Assembly: GCF_036320965.1 (NCBI RefSeq)
Contig: NC_092251.1
Location: 7,948,001-8,012,000 of the forward strand
Direction: 5' to 3'
DNA length: 64,000 bases
DNA from: Panulirus ornatus
Lineage: Eukaryota > Arthropoda > Malacostraca > Decapoda > Palinuridae
In this document: in pieces, positions 11,651 through 23,178 of the stretch
Numbering within the stretch: position 1 is the first letter of the stretch
Layout of the letters: each line of letters opens with the position of its first letter
Notes under the pieces: generated by a model
The model's database searches: none
Told to the model about the DNA's origin: nothing
The model's input: the letters and a program-made list of their open reading frames with translations, nothing else
Made by a program: the position numbers and the translations under genes

Positions 11651-13348
11651 AGAGCAGCCGGGAACTGGGGTCCACGTCGAGTGGAGGCGGGTGGGAGTGG
11701 CTAGGGATGATGAAGGAAAGTCTGAAATGCAATTGATGTCTTGAGTCACAATACACAGCCGCTGTTCCCTAAGACAGATGGTATCAAATTTGGGTAGAAA
11801 ATCATTTACTCAAACTTCATTGATAAAATATTTAGATACGAACAATTAAACCGTTCTTTCGATGTTTAAAATTTAGATAAATGTCGGAACTTATGCTCAA
11901 GATCAAGTTACTGTTCCCTCCCTCAGCAGATCTGAGTCAGACCCATTGTCACGAACAGCATCGAAATTCGAGATTCCCGAAAGGCAAAGTGGTGGAATAC
12001 TCCTCCTTCTCCCGCCTCTCCCTCTTCCTATAACCCCACTACCTTTGAGTCATGACTACAAACACCTGGGGGACGTCTTTAATTTCTTCATTCCCTTTTC
12101 TCATACTTTATCTTCTTTCAACCTAGATGGCTGTGATTGAGGGGCATGTTTTGCACGTCCCATGTCGGTCACTACGTATGAAAAAAGGGAGTAAAAAAAG
12201 TGTGGCGCTCCAGAGGCTACGGAAAGGGATCAGATGCCTCAGTGTATGACTCCCTCCCTCACATCTCGGTGCTGAACCCCTCAATGGTCTTCGTTCTTCT
12301 GGCGGCGCTACTGACACGCTAACAGACCTTCTTCCTCAGCTTCGCTGGTGCTGGGAAGTCAATCAGACCAGTGAATGGTTCGGGCGCAATTACCTCTCTT
12401 GAGTTCCCATGGTGACGTAAGGAGACCTGATCGATTTAGAACCTTTCTCAGCTGGGTCATGTTTTGGAAAGTCACACACGTAAGAATGTGGGAGAGATTT
12501 TTTAGATATCCTTCGTTTTCAAAGGTCATTACGAAACAATAATCAAAAAATAAGGTGGACTACGCAAAATCATATTCCAATGCTTAACCACAAACACCTA
12601 CTTACACCTTCCTCCCTCAACTCGAGAAATATAATAAAGTTTTGTGACATAAAAACACGGACGAAATATTCCAAAAACACCAGACATGACAGACTGAAGC
12701 AATGCCGATGCCTGGAGCCAAAATGAAACAAAAACAAAAGCTCACTATGGACTGTTATGCGTCCTAATATTAGGGCAACCAAAAAAGAAAAAATGCCTTG
12801 GGAACCCAGGCTGATAAGATCATGTGACTCGTATGAAAAATAATAACTCCACGAAAAAAAAACCAGGCAGGCAAGGTCAGGTATCAGGCGAACCATCGCT
12901 CGGGTCTGTGATGGTGTTCCCACAACACAATGAGCTTCCCTCACCACAGGGTCGAGTCAATCTCACCACCAGGGAGGACGGTTGCCTGCAAAGGCCTTCC
13001 CCCTAACCCATGAGAGCCAGCAGCAACGTAGCACACAAGAACCACAGACTGAAAGATATAAATAATTTCATGAGGAATACCTGCTACTCTCACTCTTTTC
13101 CACAGTCAACACGGGCTATATTTTTCTACCTAAGGCCTGTAAAACTACTCAATTAGGCCAGAGAATAGTAGACAATCGAGGTCGTTAGAGACAATAGAGG
13201 ATCCAGGTTGTTTAGAATCACTCACGTGAAGGCTATTTGTCTGGATGTATTTATCACTTCTGGTCACTGAGGTGTCTGCCTTTATGTGGTATTGTTCCTC
13301 CCAAGGTGTCTCAAAAGTGGCTCACGCTGGTGGCCCTTGTCTTGGTAG
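11650..13348. other. Unassigned sequence
   Basis: No tandem array, RNA gene or well-supported exon. Several 60-125 aa ORFs lack splice support. Confidence 0.4.
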
Positions 13349-13462
13349 CTCCGAAAGCTGGCTTTGCAACGCGCCATACAGGAAACCTGTCCTCTGTCAT
13401 GGGTTCCACAAGTCCCATTCATAGTGGTACATCTGACACAGAATCAGGGGTCAAGAGTGAGG
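13349..13462 (+). CDS. Weak internal exon candidate, 114 nt
   Basis: Acceptor 'cccttgtcttggtag' and donor G|GTAAAT flank 2 nt + 37 codons + 1 nt in an open frame. The peptide is Ser/Thr/Gly-rich with TSDTESGVKSEG near the end. The donor lacks G at +5. No family recognised. Confidence 0.15.
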
Positions 13463-13724
13463 GTAAATGAGAATTAAGTCTCATTATTTTGCTTGGAAGT
13501 TTAACATGTTTATCCCTACTACGTTCGAAAGAGAAAAGTTATCTCATTCTTGAGTCCTGACCATCAATCTGTTCATATATTTTTTGAGAATATTACAGTA
13601 AGGAAATACTTCAGAGGAAAATCTGATGTCTGGGCTAAATTGCTAGATTTACTTTTTAGGTACCATAAATCTTTAAGTTCTTCCTTAATGTGCTCGTGAA
13701 TCATCTTGGTAGCATAGACTCGTT

Positions 13725-14020
13725 CGTAATGAGGCAACTAACTTGTTAACCCTAGTAAGCTTCGTGAGGCTTAGTTTAGATCAAGCAACTAACCGAATTA
13801 GGATGACCTAGTATTGCTAATGACGAAATTAACTAGCCAGGTAGACCCACCCTGGTTAATGAAGTAATCAATTGACCTGGGCGACCTTCTCTGACGAGAG
13901 AGAGAAGTAAATAACCAGACAGACATATTCTGGTTGGTGAGGAAACCAAGTAGTCTCGTCAGTGTGGCTGGTGAGGGACGAAGCTGGTCTGGTAGCCAAA
14001 CCTGGCAAGTCGGGGACACA
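13725..14020. repeat. Degenerate tandem repeat, about 50-58 bp period
   Basis: Recurrent words such as 'aactaac', 'ggtagac', 'tggttaatga' and 'gaccagac' recur in the same order about every 50-58 bp, with heavy divergence. Confidence 0.45.
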
Positions 14021-15118
14021 AGGAGTCTGATAAGCCTGGACTGTCATGTCAGGGGATCGACATCTTGATAAAGATATGAGTGATGGGTACAGGACCCCGG
14101 CTGACAGGGGTCATCTAGTCAGCTTGAGGCACAAGGGTCAGGAGGCTGTGCGGCCTTAGGGGGAAAGACGGCAAAACGAAGAGTAAGGATTGGTGGGTGG
14201 GCGGGCGGCGGGCGGCCATACAGTGGGAATGAATGGTGGGTGGTCGTGGAATGGAAGAGAGCTGTCGTCCATGGCCCAGCAGTGGGTGTGTCTGGTGGAC
14301 GGTCGTGGGGAGAAAGTGGTTGGTGAGCAATCAGAGAAAGGACGTGGCTGCTGGGTGATCACAGGATGATGATGGCTTGTGTGAGTGAGCAAAAGTGGGG
14401 AGGGCCCAGTAGAGACAGCAGCGATCCTCACATACTTCGGGAGATATTTTGATGATGGTGATGACGGTGGTGACTGTCCAAAAAACAGAACTGACTGGAG
14501 GGTCTGATTTTCGACGGCAAGTCGAAAATCATTCCGTACTCTCACGACAGACGCGTAGGATTCTACAAAATATCATCACTAGAGGCAAAAAGGATTCATG
14601 GATACACGAAGAGGAAGCTATGGAGACAGATTCAGGGCCCAGAAGTGCCTACAACCAATAGCCACTGAGCTGACCCTCAGCTGGAGAAGTGGGTGTGCTG
14701 CAGGGTCCTGGTGAGAGGAGAGGCCTGTTTACGATGCCACCCTCACCAGGAAGGAGCGCGTGCCCTGCATCCACCAGGCTAAACGCCAACCTTGGTGTCT
14801 TTCCAGGATAAACAAGACCATTAGCACTCCCGAATAGTCCATAGTGCAATAAGTATCAGAACAGATCTACCGCATTAGTGGAGGTTGACGACACACAGTA
14901 CAAGATAGTTTAAGGCACTATAGACATCTACATGTAACTGATGGAATTATTTGACCCGTTGTATCGGAGTGCTTCGTTCATCCTAGGAAAGGCAGTCGAG
15001 CCAGTATGAGGACGTAGTATACAGGGGAGCGACCACAGGTGTGGCTGAGGGATGACCTAGCTTGATCGGCGTGCCAGCTGCAACCAGTTCGTGATTCACC
15101 TCTACAATTACCTTCCAG
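14021..15118. other. Unassigned sequence
   Basis: No clear array. The G-rich segment 14140-14400 has imperfect internal similarity. Confidence 0.4.
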
Positions 15119-15227
15119 GTGTACCGGTCAGGTGGATGGTGCACAAGCTGTGTACCCAACAGGTGTGCCACTTCGGTGGACGGTACATAGGCCGTGCACT
15201 CTCAGAACGCAGAGGATCAGGCACTCA
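15119..15227 (+). CDS. Weak internal exon candidate, 109 nt
   Basis: A strong acceptor ('ctacaattaccttccag') and a donor TCA|GTGAGT enclose 1 nt + 36 open codons. The peptide includes GAQAVYPTGVPLRWTVH. On the minus strand the same interval also has an open frame of 62 codons, so orientation is uncertain. Confidence 0.18.
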
Positions 15228-15371
15228 GTGAGTGTTGTTGTGGTGTCATAACTCGACGTGTTGACCAGGGTGTTGGCAGGTGTGTGCTCACGAGGTGTAG
15301 TCAGGCGTGTGTTGATCTGGACTACTAGTGGTAGACGTGTGGTCGTGGGATTAGATTATTCAGGAGAGAGG

Positions 15372-15373
<2 letters not shown>

Positions 15374-15457
<84 letters not shown>
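15374..15457. repeat. (CT)n microsatellite, 84 bp
   Basis: Long perfect CT tract. Confidence 0.98.
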
Positions 15458-15461
<4 letters not shown>

Positions 15462-16028
15462 ACCCAGGGGCCCACAACGTCACCTCCGGTTCAGATGATG
15501 GCGCACCTCACCCACATGACGTGAGGGTCTTACTGAGCGACCCTCCAACAAGACACCAGTACAAAGAAAACCAGTGTCTCTTCTTAATACGTGATTAACA
15601 TACGTACCCTAGGGAGTATACAAACAAAGGGGACTTTAAATGCATTCCTGATGCTGTGGATTTTATGAGAAAGATTATTCACTGAAATACATATGAAAAA
15701 TGTTTATTTCCCTAGTTTTTAACAATGAACTGCAAGGCTTATCTAAGATCTAAAGTGTGATAGACTTTCCAACGTTTACCTTCATCTGAGCACAGTACAG
15801 CTTTGACAAACGATGTGGAGGTGTTTTCTCAATCATAAGAACGAGAAAATTACCCTTAAGGTCGACGTAAGTTACACACACGCTCAGCTACACTGAAAAG
15901 ACGTTGAAGGCTCGTCTTTATCCCTATAACACTAAAGAGTTCTTGGTAAACCCAATGACAGAGGTAGAGTAACTACGAATATAGAATAAGTAAAGGAAAT
16001 CTATAGTAGTAAATGTATAAGGCAAATG
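15458..16028. other. Unassigned AT-rich sequence
   Basis: Nothing gene-like recognised. Confidence 0.4.
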
Positions 16029-16136
16029 GGTGAATATTTTTCCCTTTCCTTCGCCGAAAGGAAAATAGGTGAATATTTTCCCCTTTCCTTCGCCGAAAGG
16101 AAAATAGGTGAATATTTTTCCCTTTCCTTCGCCGTA
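16029..16136. repeat. 39-bp tandem repeat x3 with internal hairpin
   Basis: Units start at 16029, 16068 and 16107. The two complete units hold the perfect inverted repeat TTTCCTT-CGCCGA-AAGGAAA (7-bp stem, 6-base loop). The unit is 13 codons and is open on both strands, giving short repetitive ORFs. Confidence 0.92.
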
Positions 16137-16488
16137 AAACACAATCTGAAGAGTCACCTGGAGGAGTCTAGGCTCATCATCTTAATCCAATTTTGCACAG
16201 TAAAGCTCTCGTCTCAAAAAATGTGAACACAACAAATGAACAGACGACGCTAAACTAAAGAAAAACAAAATCAGGGTAGATGTCGTGGTGCATGTCGTTC
16301 GTGTGTTTCCCCGGAACTCCTGGGTAAATCTACAGCTGATCATATATTCAAATTTTGGGCGGAAATTTGCTTTCGAATGAGCTCTGGGGGTAATGTAGTG
16401 ACCAGTGTATGGGTTGTGCTGAGACGATGAATACATTGTAGGGGGTTTAAATGCTAAGAGTTCCTCTGACTGACAGAATATATATGTA

Positions 16489-16490
<2 letters not shown>

Positions 16491-16579
<89 letters not shown>
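16491..16579. repeat. Compound microsatellite (TC)n(TA)n
   Basis: TC tract to about 16530 followed directly by a TA tract. Confidence 0.98.
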
Positions 16580-16581
<2 letters not shown>

Positions 16582-16825
16582 TGGGACGTCTTGGGCAAGG
16601 TTTTCCAAGGTTTATTCTCATTGAAATTAGAAGTCCAAGGACATTTCAGGACGCATAGTAACTTCTGTGTAAAGGAGAATATTCGTGTGGATGACTCGTT
16701 ATGTGAAACCGAGGACGCGTCTGGCGTGGGGGTCAGGACTGGAGAACACGGCTGGTCACCAAAGTCTGAAACGCTTACATATCTAGCCGTGAAAAGGAAG
16801 GCGAGGGATTTGCGTACTGAGCTTG

Positions 16826-16827
<2 letters not shown>

Positions 16828-16911
<84 letters not shown>
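16828..16911. repeat. (GA)n microsatellite, 84 bp
   Basis: Long perfect GA tract. Confidence 0.98.
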
Positions 16912-16914
<3 letters not shown>

Positions 16915-17189
16915 TTGGGGAAGTGGGAGTGGGGGAGGGAGACACACACACGACGTAAGGAGAGGGGGAGAACAAATGGGTTTGAGGGAACCCGATAAGC
17001 CAACGAATTTTACGCCGGATCCACCAAAAAAAAAAGGGAAAAAAAGACTGAAACGTTAAACTCCTTGTTATATAAAACCCCTTCCATCCAGAGATCTCCA
17101 GCGGTGATAGCGAACAGCACGCGGGCCCGGCACGCACCCGCCAGATGGCTTGCTTCAAGACATGATATCGTGTGGGGCCACAACCGTCC

Positions 17190-17560
17190 GCGTTGGGGGC
17201 AGGTACGTAGGTCGGCCACAGGCACCCGTGTGGGCCACAGTCGTCCGTGTGGGCCGTAAGCACCCGTGTGGGCCACATTCGTCCGTGTGGGCCATAAGCA
17301 CCCGAGTGGGCCACAGTCGTCCGTGTGGGCCATAAGCACCCGTGTGGGCCACAGTCGTCCGTGTGGGCCACAAGCACCCGAGTTGGCCACAGTCGTCCGT
17401 GTGGGCCACAATCACTCGTGTGGGCCTCAAGCACCTGTGTATCATAGCCACCCATGTGAGCCACAGTGGCCTATGTAGGCCACAAACACCTATATGAGCC
17501 AAAAGAGAAGCCCGTGTGGGCCACAAACACGGGTTTTGGCCACAAACACCCGCTTTGGTC
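17190..17560. repeat. 19-bp minisatellite arranged as 38-bp dimers
   Basis: Monomers share 'cgtgtgggcca' at 19-bp spacing (17228, 17247, 17266). Two types alternate, one ending 'cagtcgtc' and one 'taagcacc', giving a 38-bp higher-order unit. Units decay after about 17420. It accounts for repetitive ORFs of up to 229 aa on the minus strand and shorter ones on plus. Confidence 0.92.
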
Positions 17561-17698
17561 GCATAACATCATTTTCTGACACCTGTCGTCGGAAATGTTG
17601 GAGAAGGTAAAAAGAATTTATTCTCGTCCGTAATTGAAATGATTGCTGAGTTTCTCTCCTGATATCACATTCTCTCATGTCTCTCGAGTTTACTGAAA

Positions 17699-17757
17699 GT
17701 AAACCATTTGTTGCAACGTGTTTATACGCTGGAGGTAAACCATTTGTGGCAACAGGT
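17699..17757. repeat. 36-bp direct duplication
   Basis: 'gtaaaccatttgt' followed by 'gcaac' occurs at about 17699 and 17735. Confidence 0.75.
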
Positions 17758-18662
17758 GTAGCGTCTTTACACCAAGACTTCCAACAAACTGTATGTAATA
17801 AACTGGCTCTGTGAGGGATGAGGGAACACACTCAGTCGCGCCTCTAGCCAGGGAGGAATTCCAGGCGTAGTGGCGATGACGACTCCCACCACTTGAGCAA
17901 CTATCTAACCACATCCTGGCCACTCGCAGGGCCTACCTTCTTGGTTGCACTCGTTGGGCGAAGGGCTTGACGAAACAGCAGGTGATATGTTGAGCCAAGG
18001 CTCAAGGAAAAGCGTGATAATGGCTGGTCTTGGGGGTCGGTATACTCGTGATTATGAGACATACAAGTAACCTGCACACGGACCAGTCAATCATAAACTC
18101 CCTGGCCATGAGAGGCCTCTAATGTCTTAGAATTAAAACTCTTTATGATACAGTTCTTTTTTTTCATAAATGATCTAACAGTAGAATAAGACAAGAGATC
18201 TAACGAGAAGAATAAGAGGATCGCCGAAAGATGGTTAAGGAATCGAAACTTTTTACCAAAGAGAGAAGAAGGGATCCGGCAAGGTTAAAGGAATCCTTTA
18301 TGGTCTAAAGGTCGATGAAACCATCCAACCATATACAGGGTGTCTAGAAGGAGGAAGCAACAAGGGCAGTTAGGAGACTTAGCCGGCCCAGCTCTCCTTA
18401 GCGTCTGCGGCTACAGTCAAAGATTACGTTACTGGTGTGTTTCATGCTTAGCCAAGCAGTATATCCATCGTCTCCGGCCGCCGCACCCCGCTGCCCTCTC
18501 ACGACCACTATGGATCACAAGGTCTGCTAATGCCACGAAGTTTTTGTGGCCTCTTCTGAAAGGTATTCTTGGTTCATCGTCGTGGCTAATGGGGTCGAAC
18601 ATATTTCTTTTTCAATGGTTACTTATCACTGACACTGAGTTTTATATATTTGTTCACATTAT

Positions 18663-18663
<1 letters not shown>
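17758..18663. other. Unassigned sequence
   Basis: No array or supported exon seen. Confidence 0.4.

Positions 18664-18709
<46 letters not shown>
18664..18709. repeat. (AC)n microsatellite
   Basis: Perfect AC tract of 23 units. Confidence 0.98.
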
Positions 18710-18754
18710 GGAGTGAACGAGTGAGGAAAGGGTGACATAGAGGATGTATGTGTC

Positions 18755-19115
18755 ACAAGTGGAGGGAAGAAGAAGAACCGAAAGACCAAACTGGAGATGA
18801 AGGGACGCAACGAAAAAGCTTTTGAGCGATCTGGCCCTGAACATGCAAGAGGGTCAATGGCGTGCACGGGATAGAGTAAATTGGAACGATACGGTAAATA
18901 GGGGACGACATGCTGTCAATGGACTGAACTAGGGCATGTGAAGTGTCCGGGGTAAACCATGGAAAGATCTCTGGTGCCTGGCTGTGGACGGCGAGCTGTG
19001 GTTTCGGTGCATTACACATGACAAATAACGTATGGATGTGAGTGGATGCGGCCTTTCCTCGTCTGTATCCTGGCGCTATCTCGCTGGCGCTGGAAACGGC
19101 GATCAAGTATAATAT
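18755..19115 (+). repeat. Dispersed repeat A, copy 1
   Basis: About 360 bp aligns collinearly with 36061-36420. Shared landmarks are 'tggaacgat', 'gggacgacatgctgtc' (GGGGCGACGTGCTGTCC in copy 2), 'gaactagggcat', 'cacatgacaa' and 'cctggcgctatctcgctgg'. It ends in AT-rich sequence, whereas copy 2 ends in (CT)n(GT)n. Conservation over 360 bp, 17 kb apart, shows a dispersed element. I recall the 3' segment from decapod genomic sequence but cannot name the family. Confidence 0.75.
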
Positions 19116-19526
19116 TTATATATACATATATCTCTCCGCAGAGGCCACGGGAAACGCCAGTGTGTACGAGATAATGAAGTGGACGCTCAGCCAGAGATAG
19201 GCTGATACAAGCCCTGATAACCCAATGCGGATTGGTCATCCCCGGGCCTCCCGTAGCCTCTTCGACCTCGTACCGTCCCAAGGTTATCGTACCGTCATCC
19301 TTTTGTTAATGTACCTTAAGTAGAATAATCTCAGGCTTCAAGAAAATCAGGCATTTTATCGTTTTAGGAGATTCATTCACATCATTTCTTAGGATCTGAC
19401 ATTTTCGAAACTGTTACAAGGCAAGAGCACTGGTTTCCACATGAGTGTGTCTCCGGGAGAGACGGTATGGGGCAGCCAAGTGGTACGATGTGGGAGAGCC
19501 GGGCTCTGCCTAGTGGTAATCTGGTC
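19116..19526. other. Unassigned sequence
   Basis: Nothing recognised. Confidence 0.4.
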
Positions 19527-19538
19527 TGACGTCACGTG
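19527..19538. promoter_or_regulatory. Overlapping CRE and E-box
   Basis: TGACGTCA (19527-19534) overlaps CACGTG (19533-19538). Both are perfect palindromic consensus sites for bZIP and bHLH factors respectively. No promoter is evident nearby, so function is only inferred. Confidence 0.25.
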
Positions 19539-19764
19539 GCGTATCCGATGCTCGGGTGGAATATTTACGCTTGATATGCAGGCGACCGAGATAGCCAACC
19601 GAGGGTCGTTCCTAGCGGGTCGTGCTCGATTGGTGAGGCGCTTTTAGAGCAGGTCCTGCTCGATGGTGTGGTACTTTGTATGGCTGATGAACATGGTAAG
19701 AGCCAGGGAGAGAGGAAGAGGGGAGAGGCAGCTGGTGATGAGAGAAGAAAGGAAGGTAGGATGA

Positions 19765-19802
19765 GATAGATAGTTAGATAGATAGATTGATAGAGATAGA
19801 GA
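19765..19802. repeat. Imperfect (GATA)n tract
   Basis: Repeated 'gatagatag' with interruptions ('gttagata', 'gattgata'). Confidence 0.7.
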
Positions 19803-20287
19803 AAATTACGAACTCGACAATGAATCACAAAATGCAACGACAGTAAAAGTAAAAAGATATGGAATATTTCACACCACATACCACGTCTCATCAATGTCGC
19901 TAGTTAGGTAGTTAGGCAGACACTGAGGTAAATATGAGTAAATAGGGACATGCAGACAGAGGAATCACAAAGCACATATGAATAGTGATCTGTGGTGGAA
20001 CAGACAAAAAAAAAAAGAGTAGGTAAAGAAATACAAGGAGGTGAAGAAGAACACACAGCCAAGCATAGAAAAGAGATGGTAAACAGACTGAAAACTGAGG
20101 AGAAAGCAAAGAGGATTGATGAATGAACAGTGGATAAACAACAGAGGAGGCGAAAGGACAAACAAAGCTAAACAAGCCATGACAAACAGCACCGAACAAG
20201 AAAGCAGGTAAACACAAGTACTTGGCAAGGAAAGACAGTAACAAGAAGCCACGAGAGAGACGGTCAGCCAGGCGTTGCTGGTCAGCG
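19803..20287. other. A/G-rich unassigned stretch
   Basis: Purine-rich plus strand. The minus strand encodes hydrophobic ORFs by composition alone. Confidence 0.4.
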
Positions 20288-20305
20288 GCAGCAGCAGCAG
20301 CAGCA
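20288..20305. repeat. (GCA)n trinucleotide tract
   Basis: Six GCA units. Confidence 0.85.
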
Positions 20306-21834
20306 ATAGCCGGGAGGGGCCCAAAGATGGTAGGTTAGTGGACCAGACGCCTTACAACGGGCACCTTGCTGGGCCGGAGGTCACGCGGTGGCTCAGAGGG
20401 CGAGCAGGGAGGAGTTGTGGTGGCGCGAAGCACCGAGAAGACTTCAAGGACAAATCTAATTCGTTTTTTTCCGCACAAATCTTCTAAGTAAACACGAGAG
20501 GGAAATCTAATTTAAATGAAAAGAAGAGGAGGACACCAGTTAGAGGTAATGAGTCGTGGGAATTATAGAACTAAATGCATAGAGTTAAAAAGGCAAAGTT
20601 TCAAAGATATGGTTCGAAGCAGCGAACGACACGACGACCAAAGTGCCTTATGGTGGGAGGCCACAGTGATGCCCCCCTGGCGGCTGTAGAGAGAGAGTGT
20701 GAGTTCTTGCCATTGCTAGGTGAAGGTAGTGCCGGAGACCGGGGTCCTTGGAACTCGTAGTCCACGGGAGCCGGGGTCTACTATGCCTGCGGACCACAGG
20801 GCCATAGGTCACTCCCTCCCAACCTCGCTATTCCAGACGCCACCACCTCTCTCCCCAAGTTCTTTGCATCTACTCATCTTTTCCCTCTGTTTTATACTTT
20901 CTTGTGATGTATGGAGGTTATGTACACATGTCCTGCTGGTACTAAAACGTGGTTCAACCCCTACACTGAGAAAGGGTCCATGTACTGGGGGGAGGCGAGG
21001 CGGGATTTTGAATTTCTTGACTCGTTGAATCAACTTCCAGGAAGAACGCTGGAGCTGGACGCATCTCCGGGGTTAAACCTTTGTGGCCCGTAGCTTGTAG
21101 TTGAGCCTTCCGCTGGTGTGCTTGTAGGAGCGAACCAAAGCTGAAAGTCTTAGCTGTTCTCGACCTTGGACGTGGAAGCAAATCGTTCAGAAATGAGGAG
21201 AGACTATCTACTCACAGGTAGGTACATACGACCAGCCTATGCCATTTGGCAGGGCTAGCACGTAGTACTCCCAAGAAGGAAAGAGAAAGTAAGTTGTAAT
21301 TTCTAAGTTTTCAGGCAGCACCGTCAGAACCTGGCCTATTACGGGCTGAGGTAACTCCAGAAAGATCAGCAGTTATGATGAAAGTGTCTGGTTTAGTATA
21401 CTGCTTACTGTAGGGGAAGAGGAAGGGTAGAGATGACCATAGACACAGAGGCCTATCGGGTCTTGGTACCACCCACTTACATCACATATTTCTGGACCTC
21501 AAAAGTAATGCTGAGATAAACTTTCCACCAGGGTTGTACGACCCTTTACATCAGACATTATTGCTAAAAGTACTGATGTATTTCAATATACCACAGTTGT
21601 AGACTGCATCAAAATCTTGCTCAGGTACCTACGAGGCATCCTTGTCTCCACATCTTTTTCTAACCTTCGTAGATGTGCACTTATGTGTCAACATTATAAC
21701 AAATTTCCCTCGTATTCATCCTTGTAGAACGCACATTGCCATCGATATTTCGTTGTGCAGTTTTCTAAACGTTAGTTTCCTTCCTTCATGGTCGCGTGTA
21801 TCACAAACGTTTGCGTCTTACACAGACGAACAAG
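20306..21834. other. Unassigned sequence
   Basis: About 1.5 kb without arrays or convincing exons. Confidence 0.4.
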
Positions 21835-21985
21835 TACGTATGACTGTAATACGACGGGCAGGCTACATACGACCCTCCATGCAGTCCGGATACGACCCAG
21901 TGAATATGCCAAATACGCCCCTGTGTGCAGGCCGCGTACGATTCTCCAAGCACGCCAAATACTGCCCTCTGTACAGGCCACACGT
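21835..21985. repeat. Degenerate tandem repeat, about 22-27 bp monomers
   Basis: Alternating words 'gcaggctacatacgac', 'gccaaatacgcccctgtgt', 'gcaggccgcgtacgat' and 'gccaaatactgccctctgt' indicate an old dimeric array. Confidence 0.55.
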
Positions 21986-22962
21986 AGGACATGTAGTCTT
22001 TTAAATCAAAGTTACCATAAAGTACCGCTTGGGCAAGTTTTTGTGTCCGTGGACCCAAACCCTTGTGCTCAACAGGCCTCGAAACTCTACCGCTTCATGT
22101 CTTCTCTAATTCAAGTAAACAATTTCGTTATGAGGGTAACACCACCTCAATATAGGATAGTAATAACAAGGAAAGTACGTAATCCCTCTACGTTATGCGT
22201 GTTCAACCCAAATACCTAAATGTAAATTTAGAAGAACTGGTATAAGATTAATTTCAACGTAGAACCATCATTATCACTTGGGGGGTGAAAAACGGTATTG
22301 TTAGCCAACAGGTTTGGGTAGGATAAGGTTTTCTCAGTGCAAAATGGCCAGGAATGTCGATGCGTCAGGTAGGTTGGCCTAAGCCATTTACCCCTCCACC
22401 ACCAGTGTGGTGCAGGGGGCATCCCGTAGAGTTAACGGCACCTAGTCCTCACACGACCATCGCAAAGGACGTCATATCGAATTCGACAAATGCGTCTGCA
22501 TTCACTCACACCCCAACCATGTCCTGCAACATCTCTGTCATTTCCGATACTCCGAACTGAGAGAAAAAAAAAAAGTACATTAGCTTACCTTAAGATAATT
22601 CCTTCAGTGGGTAAATAAATCCAGTGTCCCACAGACTACGAGAGTTCACATCGCATTGCACTTAGAATGTCATTTATAATCAACACTTCATATACTAACC
22701 GTCATAGTTAGACTGTCTGTATATGTGACTAGACTTCCGTGACCCAAATTGACAGTATCCAATTATTTCGTACTAAATCCTTCAATACATACAAATGTGA
22801 TGTTTACCTAGTAACACAAGCCATCCACTAGGTCACTCGTATGTCACATTATACGCGGAGAAAGTTTGCTTTCTGTATACGCTACACTTATCAAAGTCTA
22901 TGTCATCTTCCCTCACATATGCATCGAGGAGCTGATATAATTCCTCCTCCCTCCAGCACTCT
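21986..22962. other. Unassigned AT-rich sequence
   Basis: No feature recognised upstream of the promoter candidate. Confidence 0.4.
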
Positions 22963-23091
22963 CACGTGCGCACTGAGGTAAATACAACCAGGATGGGAGG
23001 TTCGCGGAGGCCGGGCCAACGTTCCCGCCCGTCCACCAATCAGAGCCCTGGATCGCCTAACCCTACGGGTGGGGCCACTTTCTCTATATAA
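22963..23091 (+). promoter_or_regulatory. Candidate RNA polymerase II promoter
   Basis: In order: E-box CACGTG (22963-22968), GC-rich CCCGCCCG with an E2F-like TTCCCGCC (about 23022-23031), inverted-repeat-flanked CCAAT (23036-23040), GT/KLF box GGGTGGGGC (23067-23075) and TATATAA (23085-23091). An initiator-like TTAGT follows with its A at 23114, 29 bp after the first T of the TATA box. Order and spacing match classic TATA/CCAAT promoters. The start site is inferred, not observed. Confidence 0.4.
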
Positions 23092-23113
23092 CTTCAGATT
23101 TTAAGCAAAGATT

Positions 23114-23178
23114 AGTATTTCCATTCAACAACTTGCACAGTCGGCGATAGTGGCAACATTACCACTCTGACGACGGAG
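23114..23178 (+). other. Inferred 5' UTR exon of the 23-kb promoter
   Basis: From the predicted start at 23114 there is no ATG before a donor-like GGAG|GTGGGT at 23175-23184. If real, this is a short non-coding first exon with its coding exons further to the right. No partner exon is identified. Confidence 0.2.

Noticed and set aside
20282..20324. Poly-Leu signal-peptide-like start on the minus strand
   Set aside because: The Leu run is a (GCA)6 repeat read in antisense, and the following hydrophobic ORF reflects A/G-rich plus-strand composition.
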